Of a DNA stretch of 64,000 nt, positions 9,650 to 18,317 are shown piece after piece. Every line of letters starts with the position of its first letter. Within the stretch, counting starts at the first letter, position 1. The notes below the pieces were generated by a model. The model made no database searches and was not told the origin of the DNA. It worked only from the letters and a program-made list of their open reading frames with translations. Source of the stretch: Tolumonas osonensis (GTDB lineage Bacteria > Pseudomonadota > Gammaproteobacteria > Enterobacterales > Aeromonadaceae); contig NZ_JACHGR010000002.1 in NCBI RefSeq assembly GCF_014202415.1, forward strand, positions 358,543 through 422,542, written 5' to 3'. Made by a program: the position numbers and the translations under genes.

Positions 9650-12310
9650 CTAGTCACTAAAATAACGCCGCACTATCCATTTCCGGCCTTCTTCAAGAAG
9701 GCCAATCCCCATCGCCAGTACGATCATCAGTCCCCATACCGACAGATCCAGCGGGTACGTGCCAAACAAAGCATTGCCCCACGGGGTATAAACAACCAGC
9801 AGGATCAGGGCGACTTCGACAAGGATCCCCTGCCACAGCAGCGGGTTATAATCCAGTTTCAGTGAAAACACAGAGCTGCGCGGATGCCGGCAGATAAAAA
9901 GATTAACGATTTGCGCCATGACAATGGCCGCCAGACAGGCCGTCGTCGCCTGCATATACATTGGATCAGACTTGCCCGGCATGACGCCATATTCCCAGCC
10001 CGACTGATTCAAGACAAAGAAGAAGACAAATAACGAAGCAGCGGCCTCCAGCATCCCCAGCCACAAATAGGCCCGGGCCACCAGCCCCCAGGATAACAGT
10101 CGCTCTTTGGCGGGTCTGGGCGGTTGTTGCATCAGTTTTTTATCGGAAGGTTCGGCACCCAGCGCCAGCGCCGGCAACATATCGGTCCCTAAATCCACGG
10201 CCAGGATCTGAATGATCGTCAGCGGCAGCGGAATTTTAAACAGCACAAAGGCAATATAAGGCAGGATTTCCGGGATATTGGAAGTCAGAATGTAAGTCAT
10301 GAACTTGCGGATATTTTCAAAAACAGTTCTGCCCTCCTCGATCGCATTCACGATACTGGCAAAGTTATCATCCAGCAGAATGATGTCCGACGCTTCTTTC
10401 GCCACATCGGTACCGGCGACCCCCATGGCAATACCGATATCCGCAATTTTCAGTGCTGGCGCGTCATTCACCCCGTCTCCGGTGACAGCCACAATTTCCT
10501 TTTTCCTTTTCAGGGCCTTGACCACGTGCATCTTCTGTTCAGCTGTCACCCTGGCAAAAATCACCTCCGGACTTTCCAGTAACAGGTGCAGGTGAGCCCC
10601 CGTCATTTTGCGTAACGCCTCGCCCTGCAATACCAGCGGATGTTCCGTTTTTACCAGGCCAATCTGCCGGGCAATCGCCACCGCTGTCTGCGGATGATCG
10701 CCCGTCACCATGATGACTCTGATCCCGGCGGTATGGCAGCGTTCAATGGCCTCTTTCACCTCGGGACGCGGCGGGTCCTGCAAGCCGATCAGCGCGGAAA
10801 AAGTCATCTCCCTTTCCTGCGGCATCTGCTCCGGTTCCAGCCGGCAATAGGCAAACGCCAGCACCCGCAATCCCTCTCTGGCCATCGTATTCTGCGCGGT
10901 AATAATCTGTTCCTGCCCGGCAGAATCAAGCTCCCGGATATTTCCCCGACTCTCGATATGACGGCATCGTGGCAAGACGGTTTCCGGTGCCCCCTTGCAA
11001 TAGAGCCAGCGAACGCCTTCGTGTTCAATCACCACCGACATGCGTTTGCGTTCACTGTCAAAAGCGATCTCCGATTCAACCGGAATATCCCCGAAGTCAT
11101 GGCTTTTTCTGCCAAACTCGGCCAGCGCAATCTCCATCGGATCACCCAGCAGCACATAATGCTTTCCCTGCAGGCTCTTTTTCAGGTTATGACAATACTG
11201 CGCATTCTGGATCAGCCGGATTTCATGCTCATATTGGGCATGTGCTTCAACAGGAACGAGTTGCTCGTGAATATAAATCTGTGTGGCGGTCATCTTGTTC
11301 TGAGTCAGGGTGCCGGTTTTGTCTGAACAGATCACTGTGGTGGAGCCCAGTGTTTCAACCGCCGTCAGATGACGCACCAGCGCATTGCGTTTCGCCATCC
11401 GCTGCGTTGCCATGGCCAGACTGAGAGTGACCGTCGGCAGCAACCCTTCCGGGACATTCGCCACAATGATCCCAATGGCAAACATCAGACTGGTCCAGAA
11501 CGACAATCCGATCGCAGTTCCAATCGCAAAGAAGAGTATCCCCAGAATAGCCGCAAAGGCCGCCACCAGCTTCGAAAGCCGGGCAATTTCCAGTTGCAGA
11601 TGGGAAACGCTTTCTTTTTCTGCCTGCGTGAGATGGGCGATCTGACCAAACTCCGTGTGTCGTCCGGTTGCAAAGACCACCGCACGGCACTGACCGGAGA
11701 CCACCCAGGTCCCCGCCAGCAGAATATTGGCCGCTGCCAGGTGTGAGGTTTCCGTCACCGCATCGGCCATTCTGGCTTTTGGCTGTGATTCCCCGGTGAT
11801 CGTCGAGATATTGACCCGTACCCCGGCGGATTCAATCAGCCGGCAATCCGCCGGAATGTTGTCACCTTCCTCCAGCACGATGCAGTCTCCCGGCACCAGC
11901 ATTTCCGCTGGTACCGTCTGCAGTTTGCCACTGCGGCACACCAGCGCCTGTTGTGGCAACAACTTGGTCAGTGCCGCAATTGCCCGCTCGGCACGGTATT
12001 CCTGCCAGAAAGAGAACACACCGTTAATGAGAATAACGCCGAGGATGGCAACGCCCAGCAGAAACATCCCTTCGCCGGGTGCCTGACTTTCGGCCCAGAA
12101 CGCCAGTCCGGCGGCCAGCCACAGAATAATGGCAAAAAAGTGGGTAAATTCCTGAATAAAACTCAACCAGACCGACTGACGCTTGATCTCTTCCAGCTTG
12201 TTATAGCCAAACTCTTTCAGCCGACGCTGTGCTTCCGCCGAGCTCAATCCCTCTTCCGATGTGCGCAGACTGTCCAGCGCTTCCTTGACAGACAAATTGG
12301 CGATAAACAT
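9650..12310 (-). CDS. P-type cation ATPase, Na,K-ATPase-like (type II)
   Basis: An 886-residue P-type ATPase with an N-terminal cation-ATPase domain, the actuator motif TGES (172-175), the phosphorylated Asp330 in DKTGTLT, a nucleotide-binding domain and a six-helix C-terminal region. TM4 carries 'VANVPEGLLPTVTL' and TM5/TM6 carry 'TSNIPE' and 'DLGTDM', wording of type IIC Na,K-ATPases rather than SERCA. Glu288, Ser677, Asn678, Glu681, Asp706 and Asp710 correspond to Na,K-ATPase E327, S775, N776, E779, D804 and D808. The role would be Na+ or K+ transport; the ion is inferred, and no beta-subunit gene is seen. It appears monocistronic. Confidence 0.85.
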   Translation of the reverse strand: MFIANLSVKEALDSLRTSEEGLSSAEAQRRLKEFGYNKLEEIKRQSVWLSFIQEFTHFFAIILWLAAGLAFWAESQAPGEGMFLLGVAILGVILINGVFSFWQEYRAERAIAALTKLLPQQALVCRSGKLQTVPAEMLVPGDCIVLEEGDNIPADCRLIESAGVRVNISTITGESQPKARMADAVTETSHLAAANILLAGTWVVSGQCRAVVFATGRHTEFGQIAHLTQAEKESVSHLQLEIARLSKLVAAFAAILGILFFAIGTAIGLSFWTSLMFAIGIIVANVPEGLLPTVTLSLAMATQRMAKRNALVRHLTAVETLGSTTVICSDKTGTLTQNKMTATQIYIHEQLVPVEAHAQYEHEIRLIQNAQYCHNLKKSLQGKHYVLLGDPMEIALAEFGRKSHDFGDIPVESEIAFDSERKRMSVVIEHEGVRWLYCKGAPETVLPRCRHIESRGNIRELDSAGQEQIITAQNTMAREGLRVLAFAYCRLEPEQMPQEREMTFSALIGLQDPPRPEVKEAIERCHTAGIRVIMVTGDHPQTAVAIARQIGLVKTEHPLVLQGEALRKMTGAHLHLLLESPEVIFARVTAEQKMHVVKALKRKKEIVAVTGDGVNDAPALKIADIGIAMGVAGTDVAKEASDIILLDDNFASIVNAIEEGRTVFENIRKFMTYILTSNIPEILPYIAFVLFKIPLPLTIIQILAVDLGTDMLPALALGAEPSDKKLMQQPPRPAKERLLSWGLVARAYLWLGMLEAAASLFVFFFVLNQSGWEYGVMPGKSDPMYMQATTACLAAIVMAQIVNLFICRHPRSSVFSLKLDYNPLLWQGILVEVALILLVVYTPWGNALFGTYPLDLSVWGLMIVLAMGIGLLEEGRKWIVRRYFSD

Positions 12311-12523
12311 GGTCCAAATCCGATCTTTTCACTGTTTTTATAGTGATAAGCGTAGTTCAGAACCAGGAATGTCTCTATGTAAGCGACTGACACACAACCG
12401 GAAATATTCTGTTCGTTTTATGTTCGGTGACCTGCAGCATAGACTTTTGCCGTAAAGCCTACTAATAATGAGGAAAATTTTTTAATCCATAAAATACAGA
12501 GCATTAAACAGGAGAACACCAAC

Positions 12524-12961
12524 ATGAATATGCATTTCAAGCCACGCAGGGCAACCTGTATCGTGGAATGCGACCATGGCATTTTACTGACTGACACCGG
12601 GCACGACATGATCCTGCTGCCGGGCGGACAGGCTAACCGGGGGGAATCCCGTCTTGCCGCTGCGATCCGCGAGCTGAAAGAAGAGACCAATCTGCAGGCG
12701 CATGCCGCGATCTTCCTGTTCGATTATGAATCGCGCTCAAACCGGCACAAGGTGTTTTACCTGATTGCGACCGGCACACCGATCCCGATGGATGATGCCA
12801 AGGCACTGTATTATTCCGATACGATACCAGCCGATAAAGCCGCCAAACTGTCACCGGCCACAAAAGCGATCATGGAACAATTCAAGACCGTCAAAGCCGA
12901 ACATCAGCATCATCTGGATGCGTTGCGGGAGATCTGTCTGCGCGACAGACTGCCGCTGTAA
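12524..12961 (+). CDS. Nudix hydrolase
   Basis: A 145-residue Nudix protein. The Nudix box runs from Gly35: G-x5-E41-x7-R49-E50-L51-x-E53-E54, with Asn56 in place of the usual Gly. The catalytic Glu pair is intact, so it should hydrolyse a nucleoside diphosphate linked to another group; substrate is not evident. The start follows 'aggagaacacc'. Its stop lies 5 bp from the stop of the convergent Sir2 gene, and both families can act on NAD/ADP-ribose compounds, which may or may not be meaningful. Confidence 0.85.
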   Translation: MNMHFKPRRATCIVECDHGILLTDTGHDMILLPGGQANRGESRLAAAIRELKEETNLQAHAAIFLFDYESRSNRHKVFYLIATGTPIPMDDAKALYYSDTIPADKAAKLSPATKAIMEQFKTVKAEHQHHLDALREICLRDRLPL

Positions 12962-12966
12962 CCGAT

Positions 12967-13782
12967 TCAACCGACAAATGAGGCCAGCAATTCAGGGATT
13001 TTTTCACTGGCTGGCCCAATCAGCTGCTGACCAGCAAAAGGCAGACGCGCTTCCGGTAATGCCTCAATATTGATGTAGTAAACCCGGGCATCCGGATGTG
13101 TACAGCGCAGTAACGAAGCGGCCGGTTCCACCACCAGACTGGTGCCGGCCACCACCACAATATCCGCTTTGGCCAGCCACGCCATCGACGTGTCATAGCC
13201 GTAAATACTTTCGCCAAACAGTACGATATCCGGCCGCAACTGCGTTTTTGTCTGCGGATCGAGTTGGCCGACCTGAATATCCTCCACCCAGTCGCTGCGG
13301 TAACGTTCACCGTCAAAACCCTGCGGCCGCAGATGCAGAATGCTGCCATGCAGATGCAGAATCGTCCGGCTGCCGGCCCGTTCATGCAGATCATCAATAT
13401 TCTGCGTGATGACTTTTACCGGTAACCGCCCTTCCAGCCCGGCAATGGCTTTATGCGCGGCGTTCGGTTCTGCAGCCAGCATCTCCCGCCGACGCTGGTT
13501 ATGAAAATCAAGAAAACCGGACAAGTCGCGATTAATGATCCAGGACTCCAGATAGCGGGCATTTTCCTCACTGTTCCAGACCGTCGTTTTGCCGCGAAAT
13601 GTCGCGATCCCGCTTTCCGCCGACAACCCCGCGCCGGAAAAGACAATCAGGTTCGGTTTATAACTGCCCTCCTGACGCGTCTGATCCCGTTTCACCGAAT
13701 GTTCGTGATGCCACTGGCGGATAAATAGCGGAAGCTGACTATACATACTCGAAATCCCTGACAGAGCCTGAGCATTCAGCAT
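12967..13782 (-). CDS. Sir2-family NAD-dependent deacylase lacking the zinc site
   Basis: A 271-residue sirtuin-fold protein. The NAD-binding 'FSGAGLSAESGIATFR', the 'TQNIDDLHERAGS' block and the catalytic His in 'LHLHGS' are present, followed by 'RPDIVLFGE' and 'GTSLVVEPAAS'. The four cysteines that bind structural zinc in CobB-type sirtuins are missing: the stretch between 'LHGSILHLRP' and 'LRPDIVLFGE' has no Cys. A ~45-residue N-terminal extension precedes the Rossmann fold; a second possible start is at 13746. It may be a deacylase, an ADP-ribosyltransferase or an NAD hydrolase. Substrates are unknown. Confidence 0.8.
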   Translation of the reverse strand: MLNAQALSGISSMYSQLPLFIRQWHHEHSVKRDQTRQEGSYKPNLIVFSGAGLSAESGIATFRGKTTVWNSEENARYLESWIINRDLSGFLDFHNQRRREMLAAEPNAAHKAIAGLEGRLPVKVITQNIDDLHERAGSRTILHLHGSILHLRPQGFDGERYRSDWVEDIQVGQLDPQTKTQLRPDIVLFGESIYGYDTSMAWLAKADIVVVAGTSLVVEPAASLLRCTHPDARVYYINIEALPEARLPFAGQQLIGPASEKIPELLASFVG

Positions 13783-13813
13783 AGATCTTCCGGCAGCCGA
13801 TGAGCAACCGGCG

Positions 13814-14761
13814 TCAGCGTTTCACTTCAAATCGTTTCGCTATCTGACTGATCACGTCCCTTTCTGTACGGATAAAATCAACAAACGCCTGGGCAACCGG
13901 CGATAATCGCTTACCGCGGGCATGAACCAGACACCAGCTGCGATAAAGCGGCAATCCCTTGACCGGTAACTCCTTCAGATCGCCGGTCTGTAATTCCCGA
14001 TACACCGCATGTCGCGGTAAAAACGCAATCCCCAGCCCGGCCATCACCCCCTCGCATTGTGCTTCGTGCGAATTGAGCTCCATCGTTCTGGTGAAATGAA
14101 CCCGTTTTTGCTGGAAAAACTCCTCACAGGCTTTACGTGTCCCAGAACCTGACTCACGAATCAGCAACGGGTATTCCTGCAGATCATGCAGTGTCAATTC
14201 TTCCGCCTTAATCTGACATAACGGATGATCTGCAGGCGCGACAACCACAATCGGGTTATTCAGAAACGGCATAAACTCCAGCGCCATATCCTCCGGTACC
14301 AACGACATGATCACGAGGTCATCCCGGTTATCCGCCATACGGCGCAGGATCTGTGCCCGGTTGACCACCCGCAGCAGCGGGCTGACTTCCGGAAAGCGCT
14401 GCTGAAAGGCAGACAGCAAATGCGGTGTCAGGTACTTGGCGCTTGATTCGGCCGCGATGCGTAACTGACCTTTCAGCGATCCCCGCAGATCCGATAACTG
14501 CATGTCCAGCTCGTCCAGCCGCTGAAAAATATCCGTGGTCGCCTGCAATAATTTTTCTGCCGCTTCAGTCAGATAGAGCTTCTTGCCGACATATTCGAAC
14601 AGAGGCTGATCGATCAATTCCTCTAATTGGCGGATCTGCAGACTGACCGCCGGTTGAGTCAGCGCCATCATTTCTGCTGCACGACTGTATGAAAGCTGTT
14701 CACAGACAGCACGAAACACTTGTAATTGCCGCAATGTGATACGCATCAATGAATTTCGCAT
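13814..14761 (-). CDS. LysR-family regulator, probable regulator of pyruvate carboxylase
   Basis: A 315-residue LysR protein from ATG 14761, preceded by 'aggtga'; GTG 14770 is an alternative. The N-terminal winged helix contains 'LRQLQVFRAVCEQLSYSRAA' with the usual 'LTQPAVSLQIRQLEE' recognition helix, and a CbbR-like effector domain follows. It is divergent from pycA with two palindromes in the shared 133-bp region. A LysR gene next to pycAB is a known arrangement in pseudomonads, so control of pyruvate carboxylase is the best guess. Confidence 0.82.
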   Translation of the reverse strand: MRNSLMRITLRQLQVFRAVCEQLSYSRAAEMMALTQPAVSLQIRQLEELIDQPLFEYVGKKLYLTEAAEKLLQATTDIFQRLDELDMQLSDLRGSLKGQLRIAAESSAKYLTPHLLSAFQQRFPEVSPLLRVVNRAQILRRMADNRDDLVIMSLVPEDMALEFMPFLNNPIVVVAPADHPLCQIKAEELTLHDLQEYPLLIRESGSGTRKACEEFFQQKRVHFTRTMELNSHEAQCEGVMAGLGIAFLPRHAVYRELQTGDLKELPVKGLPLYRSWCLVHARGKRLSPVAQAFVDFIRTERDVISQIAKRFEVKR

Positions 14762-14775
14762 GATATTCACCTATG

Positions 14776-14826
14776 TATAAGTCTTTACTTATAGTAAACA
14801 CAATAAGAATTAATTTAAATTAATTC
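14776..14826. promoter_or_regulatory. palindromes in the LysR-pycA intergenic region
   Basis: TATAAGT (14776-14782) and ACTTATA (14787-14793) form an inverted repeat with a 4-bp centre, matching the ATAAG-N-CTTAT style of LysR operators. A second, perfect 20-bp AT-rich palindrome spans 14807-14826 (half site GAATTAATTT). Both lie between the divergent genes and are likely recognition and activation sites. Confidence 0.55.
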
Positions 14827-14894
14827 CTGTTTAGTCGTAGGGTTATGGTGTTTAGGAGTTGTTCATCATTGAACAGACAAGGAGGCAGTTTTTC

Positions 14895-16310
14895 GTGATC
14901 AAAAAAATTCTGATTGCCAACCGTGGTGAAATTGCAGTGCGTATTGTTCGCGCCTGCGCTGAACTCGGTATCCGCTCGGTGGCTGTCTATTCAGAAGCCG
15001 ACCGCCATGGACTGCACGTGAAACGTGCCGATGAAGCCTATTCGCTGGGCGCCGATCCGCTGTCAGGTTATCTGAACCCGCAACGTTTAGTCAGTCTGGC
15101 CGTAGAAACCGGTTGTGACGCCCTGCACCCGGGCTATGGTTTTCTTTCAGAAAATCCCCGGCTTGCCGAGCTCTGCGATGAACATGGCATCAAATTCATT
15201 GGCCCGAGCGCAGAAGTTATCCGCCGTATGGGTGACAAGACCGAAGCCCGCCGCAGTATGATCGCAGCTGGTGTGCCTTGCACGCCGGGCACAGAAGGCA
15301 ACCTGGCCGATCTGAAGCAGGCCATCAGCGAAGCTGAGCGTATCGGTTATCCGGTGATGCTGAAAGCCACTTCCGGTGGCGGTGGACGTGGTATCCGTCG
15401 CTGTAACAGCCGCGAAGAGCTGGAACAGGCCTATCCGCGTGTTATTTCCGAAGCCACCAAGGCGTTCGGTTCTGCGGAAGTCTTCCTGGAAAAATGCATC
15501 GTTAATCCAAAACATATTGAAGCGCAGATCCTCGCTGACAGTTTTGGTAACACCGTTCATCTGTATGAACGTGACTGCTCGATTCAGCGCCGTAACCAGA
15601 AACTGATTGAAATTGCCCCAAGTCCGCAACTGACCCCGGAACAACGTGCCTATATCGGCGAACTGGCCGTACGCGCCGCGAAAGCGGTTGGCTACGAAAA
15701 TGCCGGCACCGTTGAATTCCTGCTGACCGGTGAAGAAGTCTACTTCATGGAAATGAACACCCGCGTGCAGGTGGAACATACCATTACCGAAGAGATCACC
15801 GGTATCGACATCGTACGGGAACAGATCCGGATTGCTTCCGGCCTGCCCCTGTCTGTCAAACAGGAAGATATCCATCATCAGGGATTCGCGCTGCAATTCC
15901 GTATCAATGCGGAAGATCCGAAAAACAATTTCTTCCCTTCCTTCGGCAAAATCACCCGCTACTACGCTCCGGGCGGTCCGGGTGTGCGTACCGACACGGC
16001 GATTTACACCGGCTATGTGATCCCTCCCCACTACGACTCGATGTGTCTGAAACTGATCGTCCGGGCTATGACGTGGGAAGAGGCTCTGGCCCGTGGCCTG
16101 CGCGCGCTGGATGATATGCGGGTTCATGGCGTGAAAACGACCACCCCTTATTACCAGGAGATCCTGCGTAATCCTGAATTCAGAACCGGCGAGTTCAATA
16201 CCAGCTTCGTGGAAAACCATCCTGAACTGCTGGAATACTCGGAAAAACGCAGACCCGAACAGCTGGCTCTCGCTATTGCCACCGCTATCGCGGCATACGC
16301 CGGATTATAA
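14895..16310 (+). CDS. pycA: pyruvate carboxylase subunit A (biotin carboxylase)
   Basis: A 471-residue biotin carboxylase with a biotin-carboxylase N-domain ('KKILIANRGEIAVRIVRAC'), ATP-grasp centre ('KATSGGGGRGIR', 'EMNTRVQVEHTITE') and C-domain. The start is GTG 14895 with an ideal AAGGAGG nine bases upstream; the ATG at 14859 has no such site. It carboxylates the biotin on PycB using bicarbonate and ATP. The protein lacks the extra regions of acetyl-CoA or propionyl-CoA carboxylases and is followed after 39 bp by pycB, so the pair is a two-subunit (alpha4beta4-type) pyruvate carboxylase for anaplerosis. Confidence 0.9.
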   Translation: MIKKILIANRGEIAVRIVRACAELGIRSVAVYSEADRHGLHVKRADEAYSLGADPLSGYLNPQRLVSLAVETGCDALHPGYGFLSENPRLAELCDEHGIKFIGPSAEVIRRMGDKTEARRSMIAAGVPCTPGTEGNLADLKQAISEAERIGYPVMLKATSGGGGRGIRRCNSREELEQAYPRVISEATKAFGSAEVFLEKCIVNPKHIEAQILADSFGNTVHLYERDCSIQRRNQKLIEIAPSPQLTPEQRAYIGELAVRAAKAVGYENAGTVEFLLTGEEVYFMEMNTRVQVEHTITEEITGIDIVREQIRIASGLPLSVKQEDIHHQGFALQFRINAEDPKNNFFPSFGKITRYYAPGGPGVRTDTAIYTGYVIPPHYDSMCLKLIVRAMTWEEALARGLRALDDMRVHGVKTTTPYYQEILRNPEFRTGEFNTSFVENHPELLEYSEKRRPEQLALAIATAIAAYAGL

Positions 16311-16349
16311 GAATTTCAGACCGGATACCCGGAAGAGGAAGAATTGAGA

Positions 16350-18161
16350 ATGAGCAAAAAAATTACTGTTACCGATACTATCCTGCGTGATTCCCATCAG
16401 TCACTGCTGGCAACCCGCATGCGTACCGAAGACATGCTGCCCATCTGCGGCAAGCTGGATCAGGTAGGTTACTGGTCACTGGAAGTCTGGGGTGGCGCTA
16501 CCTTCGATTCCTGTGTCCGTTTCCTGAAGGAAGATCCGTGGGAACGTCTGCGTCAGCTGCGCCGCGCACTGCCAAATACCCGTCTGCAGATGTTGCTGCG
16601 TGGTCAGAACCTGCTGGGCTACCGCCATTACAGTGACGACGTGGTTGAAGCCTTTGTCGCCAAAGCCGCAGAAAACGGTATCGACGTATTCCGTGTGTTT
16701 GATGCCATGAACGACGTGCGTAATCTGTCTACCGCTATCCGTGCCGTCAAAAAAGCCGGTAAACATGCGCAGGGCACTATCTGCTACACCACCAGCCCGG
16801 TACATACCACCGAAGCCTTTGTCGCTCAGGCGCTTGAACTGGTCGATCTCGGTGTAGACTCTATCGCGATCAAAGACATGGCCGGTCTGCTGACCCCGTT
16901 CGCTACCGGCGATCTGGTTAAAGCGCTGAAAGCGGCGGTGGATCTGCCGATTTTCATTCACTCGCACGATACCGCCGGTGTGGCTTCCATGTGCCAGCTG
17001 AAAGCGATCGAGAACGGTGCCGACAATATCGATACCGCCATCTCCAGCATGGCCTGGGGTACCAGCCATCCGGGCACCGAGTCAATGGTAGCTGCCCTGC
17101 GCGGCACCGAATACGACACCGGACTGGATCTGGAGCTGCTGCAGGAAATCGGCATGTATTTCAATGCAGTACGTAAAAAATACCATCAGTACGAAAGCGA
17201 ATTCACCGGCGTGGATACCCGCGTTCAGGTCAATCAGGTTCCGGGCGGCATGGTGTCCAACCTAGCCAACCAGCTGAAAGAACAAGGCGCGCTGAGCCGT
17301 ATCAACGAAGTATTCGACGAGATCCCTCGTGTTCGTAAGGACCTGGGCTATCCGCCACTGGTTACCCCTACTTCGCAGATCGTCGGCACTCAGGCTGTAT
17401 TCAACGTACTGGCGGGTGAACGCTACAAAACCATCACCAACGAAGTGAAACTGTATCTGCAGGGCCGTTACGGTAAATCCCCTGCGCCGGTTAACGCTGC
17501 ACTGCAACGTCAGGCGATTGGCAACGAAGAGATCATTGATGTCCGTCCTGCTGATCTGCTGAAACCGGAACTGGCGAAACTGACTGCTGAAATCGGCGCG
17601 CTGGCAAAATCCGAAGAAGACGTGCTGACTTTTGCCATGTTCCCGGATATCGGCCGCAAGTTCCTGCAGGAACGTGAAAACGGCACACTGACACCGGAAG
17701 TACTGCTGCCGCAGCCAGATGCGAATGCAGCACAGTCTGTCGCGAAGGAAGGCATGCCGACCGAATTCGTGATCGACGTACATGGCGAAACCTACCACAT
17801 CGACATCACCGGGATCGGCATCAAGGGTGACAACAAACGTCACTTCTATATGTCGATTGATGGTCTGCCGGAAGAAGTGGTCTTTGAGCCGCTCAATAAC
17901 TACGTCGGTTCCGCGTCAGGCAGCAAACGCAAACAGGCTGCTGCACCGGGCGATGTCAGCACCGCTATGCCGGGCAACATCGTTGATGTGCTGGTCAAAG
18001 AAGGCGATACCGTGAAAGCCGGTCAGCCGCTGCTGGTCACTGAAGCCATGAAGATGGAAACTGAAATCATGGCGCCGGTTGCCGGTACGGTAAAAGCCGT
18101 ACACGTCGCCAAAGGCGATCGCGTTAATCCGGGCGATGTCCTGATTGAGATTGCTGAGTAA
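16350..18161 (+). CDS. pycB: pyruvate carboxylase subunit B / oxaloacetate decarboxylase alpha-like
   Basis: A 603-residue carboxyltransferase. The N-terminal HMGL-type TIM barrel starts 'DTILRDSHQSLLATRMRT' and contains the metal/carbamate region 'AIKDMAGLLTP'. A PYC_OADA domain follows, and a C-terminal biotinyl domain carries the biotinylated Lys568 in 'EAMKMETE'. Start ATG 16350 follows 'ggaagaggaaga'; TTG 16344 is less likely. OadA of the Na+ pump looks similar, but no oadB or oadG is nearby and pycA is, so it should transfer CO2 to pyruvate to make oxaloacetate. The Ala/Pro-rich linker before the biotinyl domain is short. Confidence 0.88.
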   Translation: MSKKITVTDTILRDSHQSLLATRMRTEDMLPICGKLDQVGYWSLEVWGGATFDSCVRFLKEDPWERLRQLRRALPNTRLQMLLRGQNLLGYRHYSDDVVEAFVAKAAENGIDVFRVFDAMNDVRNLSTAIRAVKKAGKHAQGTICYTTSPVHTTEAFVAQALELVDLGVDSIAIKDMAGLLTPFATGDLVKALKAAVDLPIFIHSHDTAGVASMCQLKAIENGADNIDTAISSMAWGTSHPGTESMVAALRGTEYDTGLDLELLQEIGMYFNAVRKKYHQYESEFTGVDTRVQVNQVPGGMVSNLANQLKEQGALSRINEVFDEIPRVRKDLGYPPLVTPTSQIVGTQAVFNVLAGERYKTITNEVKLYLQGRYGKSPAPVNAALQRQAIGNEEIIDVRPADLLKPELAKLTAEIGALAKSEEDVLTFAMFPDIGRKFLQERENGTLTPEVLLPQPDANAAQSVAKEGMPTEFVIDVHGETYHIDITGIGIKGDNKRHFYMSIDGLPEEVVFEPLNNYVGSASGSKRKQAAAPGDVSTAMPGNIVDVLVKEGDTVKAGQPLLVTEAMKMETEIMAPVAGTVKAVHVAKGDRVNPGDVLIEIAE

Positions 18162-18201
18162 AAGTACGCCGGGGAAACCAGAAAAAAACCGGTAAAATTT
18201 G

Positions 18202-18227
18202 AGCCCCGTTCATTCGGGGCTTTTTTA
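18202..18227 (+). terminator. rho-independent terminator after pycB
   Basis: AGCCCCG and CGGGGCT form a 7-bp GC-rich stem around a 6-base loop and are followed by a T run. Confidence 0.88.
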
Positions 18228-18246
18228 TCTGCACGGAATACGCTGG

Positions 18247-18279
18247 CTTAATTCTCAGTTAAGGTTCATTTACTATCAT
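18247..18279 (+). promoter_or_regulatory. candidate PmrA (BasR) box and promoter of eptA
   Basis: Three hexamers repeat every 11 bp: CTTAAT (18247-18252), GTTAAG (18258-18263) and TTTACT (18269-18274). The PmrA consensus is YTTAAK-N5-YTTAAK; the first hexamer fits and the second deviates only at its first base. A -10-like TATCAT (18274-18279) follows, which places the boxes where an activator replaces the -35. A pmrAB-type system is encoded at 56-57.7 kb. Confidence 0.6.
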
Positions 18280-18317
18280 GATGCACTCATATTAAGACCA
18301 ATCAGACAGGTAACAGA

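Noticed and set aside
10640..11326. 228-codon rightward ORF inside the P-type ATPase gene
   Set aside because: Antisense shadow of a clearly conserved gene, with no domain features of its own.
15147..16220. 357-codon leftward ORF opposite pycA
   Set aside because: Antisense shadow; codon pattern follows the sense gene and no motifs are visible.
16350..18161. Na+-pumping oxaloacetate decarboxylase alpha subunit
   Set aside because: No oadB or oadG is adjacent and pycA is directly upstream, so pyruvate carboxylase is favoured.
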